In this document: positions 1 through 18,868 of the stretch, piece after piece
Layout of the letters: every line of letters starts with the position of its first letter
How positions within the stretch are numbered: the first letter of the stretch is position 1
Source: Trochalopteron elliotii
Lineage: Eukaryota; Chordata; Aves; Passeriformes; Leiothrichidae
Length of the DNA stretch: 64,000 nucleotides
Direction of reading: 5' to 3'
Assembly (NCBI GenBank): GCA_024734555.1
Contig: JANPWX010000480.1
Span: 3,000,260 to 3,064,259, forward strand
Translations under genes and position numbers: made by a program
Notes under the pieces: model-generated
Seen by the model: the letters and a program-made list of their open reading frames with translations, nothing else
What the model was told of the DNA's origin: nothing
Databases searched by the model: none

Positions 1-75
1 CGGTGTGTCCCGGGGGGCTCGGTGTGCCCTGACGGGCTCGGTGTGTCCCGAGGGATCCGTGTGTCCCTGCTGAAG
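1..75. repeat. Short GC-rich minisatellite, 18-19 bp unit
   Basis: Units beginning CGGTGTG recur at 1, 20 and 39, with a diverged CCGTGTG at 57: about four copies of 18-19 bp with the form CGGTGTGTCCCGNGGGGCT. The array is cut by the window edge, so its true length is unknown. Confidence 0.75.
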
Positions 76-605
76 CTGCTTCTCACTCGCCGGCGGCGTG
101 CGGGTCGACCCCCAGTACACTCCGCCGCCTTGAGAGGGCGTTTTTAAAAAGACGTATGTAATTATTTGAAGAAAAATAGTTTTATCTGTTCGGAGCAGGA
201 TTATATGGAACTACAGCGTTGTTTACCTGTGGTCTTCTCAAAGCTTGCAGGTCGTAGAATTCGGTAGTATGTAGACCTATAAAATACCTCCTTATTTTGC
301 ACCACCCTACGTTAGACAGATGCAAGGAGATGCTGACCCCCTGGAGAAAATACTATGGATGCAAGCAATGAAATAGAAAGGGAAATGAAAACCATAGTAT
401 TTCTGTCTTGGCCAAATAAGAATTTTTGTCTTTGAAGAATGAATCCCATTGTTTACATCCCCTTACAAAGATATTCTTGCTCATTTTATTTGTTTTACTT
501 TTGTCCTCAGATGTGTTTAAGGGTTAAAAACTGATAAATCGGCATAAAGTAACCTCTGATTAATGGAGCTCAGGTTAATTTATTTCTAATTCTGTTCCTT
601 CATAG
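1..605 (+). other. IDS intron 1, 3' part (starts in GC-rich DNA)
   Basis: There is no candidate for the signal-peptide exon here. The first 140 bases are GC-rich and CpG-containing (tandem repeat at 1-75), as expected near a CpG-island promoter. The sequence then becomes AT-rich up to the exon 2 acceptor at 604-605. I infer that exon 1 and the promoter lie just upstream of base 1. Confidence 0.7.
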
Positions 606-8290
<7,685 letters not shown>

Positions 8291-8355
8291 GGTGCCCTGG
8301 TTTTTCAGCCTTCTAATAGTTTACATTTCTACTGGAGTTTTCTCACGTGTTGTAA

Positions 8356-8361
8356 AATAAA
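8356..8361 (+). promoter_or_regulatory. Proximal IDS poly(A) signal AATAAA
   Basis: A canonical hexamer 66 nt after the stop codon, followed about 13 nt later by a T/G-rich stretch (tgatgtttggtaaat) suitable as the downstream element. It would give a 3' UTR of only about 85-95 nt. Confidence 0.75.
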
Positions 8362-8512
8362 CAAAGACTGATGTTTGGTAAATAATGCATTCCTTTCTAG
8401 GGGGAAGGACAAATTGATAGACTTCTGAGTTGACCACTGGGGTCAGGGAGGTGTTACTCTCGTCCCCCAACCCTTGACCAAATTCAAAAAACTATGTAAG
8501 TCAAGATCCCCA

Positions 8513-8518
8513 AATAAA
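8513..8518 (+). promoter_or_regulatory. Possible second IDS poly(A) signal
   Basis: AATAAA in the sense orientation, 223 nt after the stop, with the T-rich cttcccttctttttc downstream. It would support a longer 3' UTR if used; no transcript evidence is available here. Confidence 0.4.
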
Positions 8519-8683
8519 CTTCCCTTCTTTTTCATCTCACATCCTGATGGGTGAGTGTGGTTCTTTTCATGTCCTCCTGCAACACTAGCATGCAGAAACT
8601 GCTTTGTGCCTGTTCTTGCAACTGAATGGATGCTTCCTTCTTTTGTATAAAACCTTTCTGTTGTACAGAAAACATTTGGATTG

Positions 8684-8689
8684 AATAAA
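8684..8689 (+). promoter_or_regulatory. Possible distal IDS poly(A) signal
   Basis: AATAAA followed within 30-45 nt by the T/G-rich tgttgcctttgtcttgtt, a good cleavage context. It would give a 3' UTR of about 420 nt. Confidence 0.5.
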
Positions 8690-9103
8690 AATCCTTCTTG
8701 TATCAAAACTAGCTGTTGCCTTTGTCTTGTTACAGCCCTTACTGCACTGAAGTAGTCAGAGGGAACTGTGTTTTCAAACATAAGCTTGTAACACTCCTGA
8801 AAAGGCCACACAGAGCATCAGGCCCATGCTGAGAAACATCTCAGTGGTCTTCTGTAGTGAGTGAAGAATTAAATTCCATTATCTGTGCTGAAACTGTTGG
8901 TGTGAAAGGTGGAAAACCAGAAACTTAAATGTTTGAGTGGCTGTTTGAGTGTCCCCTTTACCCAGGAAACTTGGGGCTAGAATGGTCAAGCAGACATTTG
9001 ATAGTGGGATAGGCTGAGGTATTTGTTTGCTCTCATTAGCCTTACCTCTTACTAAAGCCCAAAGATAAACTTCATGTGTTTTATCCAAAATTTAATTATT
9101 TTC

Positions 9104-9109
9104 AATAAA
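9104..9109 (+). promoter_or_regulatory. Possible far-distal IDS poly(A) signal
   Basis: AATAAA, 814 nt after the stop, in an AT-rich setting. The downstream GU-rich element is weaker than at 8684. It marks the outer plausible limit of the IDS transcript. Confidence 0.3.
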
Positions 9110-9110
9110 A

Positions 9111-12100
9111 GCTTTAATTTGGAATTCATCTTTCTCATGATACAGCAGGAGAATCTGAATTTTTAATTAGTTAATGTGTGTGAAGTGAGCACTTTCATAT
9201 CACTGAAACACTAAGACTGGGGGATTAAGGTAACACCAATATGCTCTTCTGTGGATTTTCCTGAGGATTGGTCTAACGAGTCTCCATAGGTGAGAGGAGA
9301 TGGAAACCTTCAGCTTTTGGAGCTTGCTGGTTGCAGAACTGCTCAGTGCACTTGAGGGTTGTTATATCCAGTGACAGAGACCTGGATGTTTGCCTTCCTA
9401 GGTGCTAATGGGCTTGGCATTCTCTATTCTAGACTAGGAGAGCTAAAAGCCTCCCGTTTAAATTTTTAGTGTGGCATTTAGCAACACAGGATGTGGAGCA
9501 TTAGTTGTCCTAAGCTGTGCTGTAGGTAATGTCCAGATGGCCAAATGCATTAAGGTAAATATGTTTGGGAGCTTGTATCTGAGAAAAATGGGTTTATTGA
9601 GTATTTTATTTAAGTGCTGTCTGTACTTTGTGCTCACAGCCACAAGGTACACAGTGCTTTAGTGTGAGGGCAGTAATTTGTGTTGTTTTCTATCAGCCTG
9701 CTGGATTTCTGCAGTTCTGCCTTGGTAATCCAGAGTCTCAGAATTTGTACCTTAAAAAATAAGAGCTCTTTCAGATGGTGTTAACTCCTGCTACCTTCCT
9801 TAATGAACTGCTGCAATTCCTACAAAAAGCCAGCCATTCCTTGTCTTCCTCAGATAAATCGACTTTAATATCCTGGAGAAGCCATAGATATAACTTTATT
9901 TCATTAAAATCCGTGTGACAGTCTTATTCCTAATTAATGTAGGGATACCCACCATGCATCTGATTCTCTGTTAGAAGACAGTGGTTATTTAGTGCCTTAA
10001 ACTCAATTACAAGAATGTATTTCTTGTGAACTTGTCATTTGTTTTACTCAGCCCAAGATCTTATGTGTTCTGCAGCATTATTATTCCAGGTGAAAATGTA
10101 TTTTTCCCTCATTTATGCATATGTACTTAGATCCTCAGCTGGTGTGAAGTACTTCAGTTGTATGTAGCAGATTCAATGTAGCTGTACCAATTTCACACTG
10201 GCTGAAGGTGTGTTTTACTGAGAGCAGTGCCAGGCAGAGATTTGGAGTCTGCAGCTAGAGCTAATTATATCTCTGACACACTTTCCTTCAAAGGAAAATC
10301 AAATATTGGGGAAGTTATTTTGGGGCATGTATTGAAGCGTTAAGGATTAATCTAAATCTCTGGTATGCTGGGTCAGTAATAAAACGTGCACTTAAAATTG
10401 TTCTGGCAAATGGGTATTAGCTGAGACTTGGCTACGTGAGCTTTGTGTTTTGTTTTCCTGCAAAAAAAACCCCACAGTTTTTTGGGAGATGTAAAATTAC
10501 AGTGTGTAGATAAATTATTTAGGGTTTTATTTGCATGAAAACATTTCTGTGCATACTCTGCCCTAAGCCTTCCATCACTTCAGGCAATTTAATTTTTCAA
10601 GTGGAGGTAAAAATCCTGGTGCTAGGTGATGAGTATTTTTTTCCTCAAGTCATTCTCTTTATATTGAAAGGGAAAAGCTGCCCTTGACCTTTCTTAATCA
10701 AAATCCAGTAATCTTTTGGGGAGACATGAAACAGAATTGTCTCTGACAGCCAGTGAATCAAGATGTATCTGCAAGCTCAGGGCAAGGACGTTCCTGAGTA
10801 ATTGCAGAAGTCCCCGAGCAGGGTTCTACAGTGCACCTGGAGAGCTGGGGCAGAGTATTTCTGGGGATGGAAGAGACACAGCAGTAAAAAATCCTCAGCA
10901 GTGAAAAATCCTTTCCAGTGCCATGTTAGTTTTGTTATGGAACTGGGTTATCGTTACAATTCAGGACAACACATAGAGCTCTGATTTCTTCAGAGGGCTC
11001 GTAGCAAAGTTTATTGAAAGACAGATTGTTTTTATGCAGTGTTTGGGTACAATAAATAGGATTGGTCCTTTAGGCCACCACCTTTTTGTAAGCATTTCTA
11101 CCAGTAAACAAAAAAAACCCCAGCAGGTGTCAGGAGGAGGATAGCTACAAGGATTGTTTATAGGGATTGTTTTGGGTTCCTCCTCACAATTTCCCAGGCC
11201 AGTTTTTCTCACAGCCTTCAAGTCCATGCCTGGAGTCTAAGATCTGTTTTCTGAGCACTGTTAAGTCCCACTCACTGGGTGAGTGAGGTGCACATCCAGC
11301 AGTGACAAACAGAGAAGACCCATTTTCTCAATCAAACCAAGACACTGCTTCTCCTGGAGAGCCCGAGCTGTGGGTCTTGCTGGGCTGAGCAGCCTCCACT
11401 GAAGAACAAAAGAGCTTAACAGGAGCAATAAAAGTAAAGTGCTCTTGTGAGCAGCGCTGTCTCTAGAGGGAAGAGGTTGCAAGCCAAGCATCAGGAAATA
11501 AATGAGATGCCAGTGTTGACCCTATTTCTCAGGATGGCACCAGAACAGCTGGAAGAACAGCATGGTGCTGCCTCAGCAGGAATTGTTACCTGAGGTACGT
11601 GAGTGGAGACCCTCCACGGGGACTGCAGAGGAGCCGCCGTAAGCACTTGGCACTGAGCAGAGTCAATAAACAGACCTCTGTTAATAAGCTAATGTACAGC
11701 AGTCATTAAGCAATGGAATTAAGGTTTTGGTCCCAGCTGCACATCAGTCAGTCATAACTCACCGTGTTTTTTCAAGTGTGTAGATGCACAGAACCCTAAA
11801 ATCAAACTTTTTGAAGGAAAGTAAAAATACACGCTGTGTGCAAAGCAGAAGCAATGGGAATCTTAAAAAAAAAAAAGAATAAATAAAAATGGAGGCGGCT
11901 GTGTTTGGGTGTTCTTTGTAGCACTACAGGAATGTTTATGGCATGCTGTTTGCAAAGCAAAGATTTGGGTCTAATTTCAGGCATGCTGTGCACGCTGGAG
12001 TAGATGGAAATGATGCAGCTCCACACTGTGCTGTGCAACAGATTGGAATCCCCCCTTTGGCCTGTGCTTGCTGGGGGAAATGGGGTAGGTTCTGGATTAA

Positions 12101-14109
12101 TGAGAGACTTGCAAGTGTGTTTGTGTGCTGAGGCAGCTGAGAGTGCCAGCTATTGGTCAGATGTTACCTAATTAATCACCGTTGCATGTTAATTATGTAT
12201 TAGTGACTTGCTGCTGTGTTGTCTTGGTCAAGTGGAGTCCCCTGCTGGAACGAGTGTTCCACAGCATGAAGGATGGGATGTGGACGTGACGACTCAATAG
12301 CAGGGATGTTTCTGAGTTCCTGGTGCTAAATGTGTATTTTCTCTGATAGGCAGCAACATCACCAGTGGCAAAACGACCATAATGTCATGGTTGGCACCCA
12401 GACTTGCAGGGCACTGTGCACAGCTTACATTTCATGTATTTGGGAAATGCCTGGGAGTTGCAGCTGAGTTCCTTTGTTGAATGTGTGATTTTTCGTTTTT
12501 TTCCCCCCCTCCAGTGGTTACTTAGCATTCAAATGTGAAACGCTACATAAAGAATGAAATTGCCCTCCTGGTAACTGGGTTTTCCAGCACTTTACAGTTT
12601 TCTAGGCTATGGAACTTCTTGCTTTTCACATCAGAAACTCCCAACCAAGTTAAGATGACTCTGTGTCAAACTTTTTATGTCTCTGTGTTTGACTTCCTAG
12701 CTAATGAAAATTATCTTCAGATCTGCATGGGTGGATCTTGACTCCAATGTTCTTCTCTGCCTAAATGAACAGGTCTCCTTTTAAAGTCTGTGGGAGTTCT
12801 GCTTATGAAAGAAGATAGACTACCAATGTCAAGATCCACCATATGAAGCAGCAAAAAGAGATTTTTGCCCTCTAAATGTAAAACTTATCTCATTGATGAG
12901 TAGCAGAAGGACATTTCTACCCAGCAGTGTGTGAAGGCCCCAGTTATAATGGAGCTTTGACTCTTGCTTAGCAAGAGGAAATGGCAAAGTCTGAAATGTT
13001 TCTGTAGGTGCAGTTGGACAGGGAGCAGGATAAGAGAGTGAAGTAGTAGAGAAAGGAGCAGTGAGATGCAATGAACAGTGAAATCAGATGTAAGTCATGA
13101 TCCAAAAGATTAGGATCCAGCAAGAAAACACAACAGAAATCTAAAGAGAACAAGACTGGGAGGGGAAATAGTTATAACTCTGGTTTTAGTTTCTGCAGAC
13201 ATTTAGGGGAACCCAGATCTTCCTGTTTCTGCTCTAATTTTTTCCTGTGTTTAAAGGAAAAAAAAATTTCCTGGGTTTAAAATCTATGAGCTTTGTAAAT
13301 ATTGTGTTTGCACAAGTTCTTTGAATTTACTCTGAAGCACTTTTGAAAATCTACTTTAGCATGTTGCAATTTTTGTCCCAAGTATATTCAATCTGGCATT
13401 ATCCATGCATTCAAAACACTTGCCCTTTTCTTTTGGTCCCAATGTAGAATCAAAGTCTGTGATTTCTAGCATGTGATACACTTGTGCTGAGGATTCCCTG
13501 CCTGCTGTGTGACTGAAGAGCAGTTACCTGTAGGTTATGTCCTGCTTGTGCATCTTCTGTAGACACTATAAGAGTATTTTCTGACTGCAGCCTTTTTTTT
13601 TTCTTTTTTTTTTTGTCAGGGAAGTGTTGATTTGATTAAATCAGACTGTCTCATGTAGAGATATTGCTTTGGTGACAGCTATATTGAAAAGTTTTGCTTT
13701 GATAAGATCAGGGACCTGCGCTTCAATTTTATTTCAATTTTTATTATATTGCATAATTTTGACATAATTTAAAAGGGTATTATAACAAATGAGAATGCAA
13801 TTACTTTTTAAGAATAGTAAAGGCAAAACAAAAAATTTTGATCTCTGAAGGAGAGTGTTCATCTGCATCAGAATGAAGCCACTCACTTCACAAGTGTCAA
13901 TTCAAGTTTCTGAACCAGATTTTTTTGTAATTTTTGTCTTGTGGGAAAACTTTGAAATTTTGGCAGCAAGAAAGTGATGGAAAATCCCAATTCATGCATC
14001 TCCTTATGGCATTAAAATGCCAATTCTAATCTGGCTTCCCAAATAATTATTCACATTAGCAGAGTGTTGAGGGGTGGGTGGAATTGGGTTTAGGCCATTT
14101 CTGTTTGCA
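9111..14109. other. Intergenic, no gene found
   Basis: Five kb of AT-rich unique sequence. Open frames are all short (under about 90 codons) and have no recognisable domain. An A-run lies at 11864-11876 and a C-run at 12503-12510. T-rich tracts at 13591-13614 and AT-rich text around 13730-13830 are the only low-complexity features. Confidence 0.7.
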
Positions 14110-14176
14110 GTGCTCTAGGAAGAGTTGGACTGGATGGTCCTTGTGGGTCCTTTCCAGCTCAGGGCTTGGATGTTTC
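14110..14176 (+). mobile_element. CR1 LINE 3'-end fragment
   Basis: The segment AGAGTTGGACTGGATGGTCC (14121-14140), followed by TTGTGGGTCCTTTCCAGCTC (14141-14160), is the standard CR1 3' UTR terminus in the sense orientation. The terminal ATTCTATG octamers have decayed. Confidence 0.8.
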
Positions 14177-14377
14177 TCATTTTTCTCTGAGGAATGGAGC
14201 AGCAGCTTTTTGCTCTTATTCCCTTGCCACTGTCAAGCTCTGTTGCACTGCCTCACCCCTGCTGCTGTCAGATACTTCTCCTGCTTCCAGGAAAGCCAGG
14301 CTACACACACAGCCTCTGCACAGCCAAAAAATGCTTCCCCTGGCAAGAGATCTGTGGGGACTTTAAAGCAAGACTTC

Positions 14378-14425
14378 TTTTTTTCTTCTTCTTTTTTTTT
14401 TTCCCTTTTTTTTTTTTTTTTTCCC
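14378..14425 (+). repeat. Pyrimidine (T/C) tract
   Basis: A nearly uninterrupted run of T with some C on the + strand, with CTTCTTC-type punctuation in the middle. Low-complexity DNA. Confidence 0.9.
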
Positions 14426-17400
14426 CAACAAATTGCCTAATAAGAGGGCAAATATTAATCACATGTCTGGAAAAAGTTTGTTTTGATCTCTGTGTCTGCT
14501 ATTCCAGCTTTCAAGAACAGAGCCTTTTCTGAAACGTTTTCCTGGTAATAGAATTAGGACATAATTCCTAGAAGACAAATCTTGGCAGGTATGAAGTGTA
14601 TAATACCTATCCTTGACTGAACCTCCAGCCTAGCCTAATACTTCCCACATTTTCCTGCTTTCAAAGTGAGTTTGATCTTGTGCTGAAGGAAATGATTCTC
14701 TTTACTTGAGCCCTCTTGAATATTTCACAGTAAGAAGGATGTGATCCATTACTTTAGGAGCCCTCATTACGTGCAGCTGTGGGATACTCATTTTTTCCTT
14801 TATCTGCTCTGCTAGAAAACTTGGATACCTTGTTTTGCTAAACAAAATCAAGACCAGGGATGTTAAAAATAGATTGACTTATTGAACTTGATGGAATAAT
14901 CATTTTCTTGTCGCCAGCTTTATCTTTTCTTTGCTGAAATAAGATTAGCAGAGATTAAAGCTATTTATTTTGGAGGTATAGCATTCTGGTCAGGGAAGCT
15001 GTGATGGGTTTTTCTTTAAAAGGATCTTCATATTTTAAGAATGTGTAAACCCTCATTTCTTTTGAGGGCTGTTTGTTTCTATAACTGCTACTCTTGCCTG
15101 CAATTCCTCTTTTCCAAGAAAATACTTGGTGGAAAACCCCAAGTATCTTCTGTATTTGTTCCATTTTTACTCAGTTAAAGCAACAATGTTCTTTCTGACA
15201 TAAAGCCATGCAAACGAGATGTGATTTTTTTCACTGCCTTAATAAGGGATGGTTTGTCTAAGGATTCTTCTAAGATTCACTTTGTGAAAGGAATATGTGC
15301 CAACCTGCATTTACAAATGAAGGTTATCAAATACAGTGAGGGCCTGGCCTAGTAAAGCATTAAGCCATGCACTTAAGTACATTCCTAGTCAGTAAAACAT
15401 TGAAATGTGTTAACATTTTGTGTTTAAAATGCTCTGATGAGTCCAGGCCAGAAGTCTGTGGCACAACCATGCCAGTGTTGGTGCCACCAAAGAACCAGCA
15501 GGGACCTGCCTGAGTGGGGCACTGAGTGTTCATCAGCAGGATTTCATTTCTGCTAGGAAAAAAATATAAAAAATCTATCTTGGTTCTCTGTGTTTTAAGG
15601 TCTTTTGTTCTCTTCTGAGGAATGTGTTGGGTAAATGTGGCAAAGTTTTGGGAGCCCAGGATGGAATTTCTGTGCTAGTTGGGCTTCCATGAGGCTCCCA
15701 CATCTCTCCTGCACCTCTCCCTTCAAACTTGCTCGTAGTTTTTAGTTTCAAAGAAGAGCCAGGTCTGGATTGCTCAAAACTTCTTGTATCCTTGATTACA
15801 GATCAACAGCACTTCACTTTTCCTGAGAGGTTTAAACGAGCCATGTAAGGCATTAAAAACTAAGAAAATCAATAAAGTTCTACATAAATCTTTGCCCACA
15901 AACGTGGTGTAAACCTTCCTGAGCCTACAGACAGTGCCGGTCTCCGCTGTGCATCTCCTCTTCCTCGACACCACAGCTGGGAGGAGACAGGATTCCTCTG
16001 CCTTTGCCCTGCTTTGTTAGGATTTTGAACGAGTTCTTCCCATGCCATCTGCACTGTGGGAGCGGCTCTGCTCTGTAATTCCAGAGCTCCTCGACTAGAG
16101 GTCAGTAACACATCAAAGAATGGGAGCCTGAGAGCCAGAAACTCGGGGATATTAGCTGCCACTAAACATTTCGTTCTGCGTTTGAAATAAAGAGTTGTGA
16201 TTTGGTTAATCAGCAGCAGCTATAAGTCATGTAGCTATGGGATAAGAGGAGTGCTTCTATTCTTTATTTTTTAAATTTTTTTTTTTTTTTTGGTATTAGA
16301 AGCGTGGTGTAAGTAGTGCTTCCAAATTTTAAACAATAAGAAAAATCATCACCCTTTTAATATCACTTGGTCTTAGGTAGTAAGTTGGACATTTTGACTT
16401 GATGTGTAGCTTAGAAAATAAATCTGATTTTCAGAATTTTTTACTGCTTATTCTTTATATAGTGACTTTAGCTGCATTGGCATTTTCTCCTGACAGGGCT
16501 AGCTAATTAGCTTGGAAGAGAAAATCATTGTCTGAAGCAGAGGTGGTTAAAAGTAGATTATAGATAGGCTCAGAGTCCTATTTGTTGTGTCTTTACAACT
16601 TCGAATGCAGAATAGATCAGTCACTATATAATAAAGGGCAGGTTTAGGAATTTGTAAAGGTAAAAGGTTTGATTCAATTTACTTTAAAAATAACCTTTAT
16701 TGTTCTGTAATCATTCAATTCTAATTTTTTTTCCCTGCTGAACTGTTTCTACTCAGTGGTAGAAGAATTGGTTATCTGGACAATTAAAAGCAATTTGTGG
16801 AGTATCTCTTTCTCATCCAGACACATTTCTTTAAAGGATGTCTTCAGCTGTGCTGCCATTTTAATAGCAAGTTGGTCAAATACATCCTCTGAATTATTTC
16901 TTCATAAAAGCAGGCACAAAGGATTCTGTTTGTATTCTTTGAGTGTGTCCTATCCTGAAAATACTCCTTTCCTTTATCATGACTAATGCCATTACTGAGT
17001 GGTTTTGCTGAGGCATTTAGTTCAGCTGTGTTCATGACCGTGATTAGTGCATTTGTCTCCAGCTAAAATGCTGATTCCTGTTTGAATACTGCACCCCTAA
17101 GAGATGTGCTCTAAGTCTTTGTGAAGGAGCCATCTCTGTTTCCAGCATTTTCGTGTCAGTTGATATTTTTCCCCTGCAGACAGAAACTCAGACCAAGGCA
17201 TTTTGAGAGTCTTGTTGCTCAAGTCCTATTTCCTCCCCTCACACCACTTTTACGCTTGCATGATACATTATGATTTATGCCACAGTTGGTAATAGTGGAA
17301 CCAAAAGTAGTATTCCAAAAAGGTACTATCTGTACAGATAAGCTCATAGAGAGCCTCTGGAATAGTGAGAATATAAAGTCACGTTTGCATTACAACACTC

Positions 17401-18792
17401 CCAGTGTATCTTGAACTGAAAATTTAAAGAAATAAAACCAGGTGAATGTGGCTCCTCTTGCAGACTGAAAACACAGGTACCTCTTGGGCTGGAGCAGCAA
17501 AATACATTAGTCTAAAAGTGGCTGGTTTTAAGAAATGATTATGTCTTGGAAATGTTACGTGCAGGACATGGAGATGAGTTTGAGGGATGGTATTTAGCTT
17601 TCTAAGGATGTTATTAATAATAGTTACATTTGGAATGGGGATCAGGCTGTAAAGATGTGTCCTTTTCTTCATTTCTCTTCTCAGGCAGTCTTTGGGCTGC
17701 ACAGCAGCTTCACTGCTGTGGCCACCCTGCACTTCCATGATCTCTGTGTCCTGGTCAGTAACCCTGACCCACTTGGTGCAATACCAACACCTCCCTATTT
17801 AGCACCAGCAAAGCAAAAAGATCTTCACAGCCAGCAGTCACTGACTGGGGGCTGAATAGTTTAAATGCTTTTAAAAGCCCAGGGCAGTCATCCCTTCAGG
17901 TCTGGCATCTCTGTTTCTTGAGCTTGCACACTGGCAGAGCTCTCTCTTCCAGCCTGCCAGCTCCAGAGTGAATGGTGACAGGCTGTCATCATCTGTTCTA
18001 CCCTGTCATTCCATCAGGTTTAAAATGGAAACCTGAGCTGGTGGGATACAGTCGAGGACTCTCATGTGTTTGATCACTGAATGAGTTGGGGAAATGAAAT
18101 ATAATGGGAACTCGGCTTTTTTTAGCCCCTTTCATAAAGTAAATCAAGTTCTCTGCTTGTGTGACTGCCTGAAAGGCACTGGGATTAGCAGATTTGCATT
18201 GTTTCACTCAAATGACAAAGGTAGATTTCTAGTTTAAGTGGTGCTCTGGTTTGGGTTTTTTCCTAGAAAACGTTCAGTGTTTCAGATCTCCTGTTTGCAG
18301 TGCCAGACACTGCACAAACCATCAAGGGGGGAGCTCTGAGCTGTGGCTGAGCCACTTGCCAGCAGCAGGGACTGTCCCACCTCAGCTGCTGTTCACAGCT
18401 GGTTGGCTCTGCCCTTTTTTTGTGTGTGTCTGATTCCCTGGAAACCAGTTCAGCTTGATAACCCACCCAGAAACACTTCTTTCTTCCCCTTCCTCCTGTA
18501 GATTTAGCTCACCAGGAAGTCAGAGGAGGACCAGAGGCAAAGCAGGAAGGATTGAGTGGCCTGAGACACCTCTCCTGCCTTGCAGGACTTGGCACCTATG
18601 TGCAAAAGATGGATCAAAGCAATGCAATTGCCTTCCCTCTCCTAGTAACGTGTCTGAACATTTCCAGTGGTGGTTGTGTGGAGGCAGCAGTGCAATTAGG
18701 GATGTGCATTAGTATTTCATTGCCAGGGTGAAGGTGGTAGCCTGGCCAGATTTCAGAAGGGGATGAGAACCAGGTGGGCACTGGGTGAGCTA

Positions 18793-18868
18793 TTCATACA
18801 GTGATACTACATATCCACACAGTGATATATTGTGATATTCATGTATTCACATAGTGATACTATCACTT
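18793..18868. repeat. Irregular repeat of a CACAGTGATA-like motif
   Basis: ATACAGTGATACTA, CACAGTGATATA and ACATAGTGATACTATCAC occur in succession with spacing of about 20-45 bp, together with a GTGATATTC copy. It is short and imperfect, perhaps a decayed minisatellite. Confidence 0.5.

Larger units (their letters stand above)
8291..9110 (+). other. IDS 3' UTR and alternative 3' ends
   Basis: The sequence between the IDS stop and the most distal AATAAA. It is free of recognised transposons and would be transcribed to a varying extent depending on which poly(A) signal is used. Confidence 0.55.

Noticed and set aside
1..140. IDS exon 1 in the GC-rich start of the window
   Set aside because: None of the frames reads as a signal peptide leading to a donor in the required phase. 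The sequence is a tandem repeat followed by non-coding GC-rich DNA.
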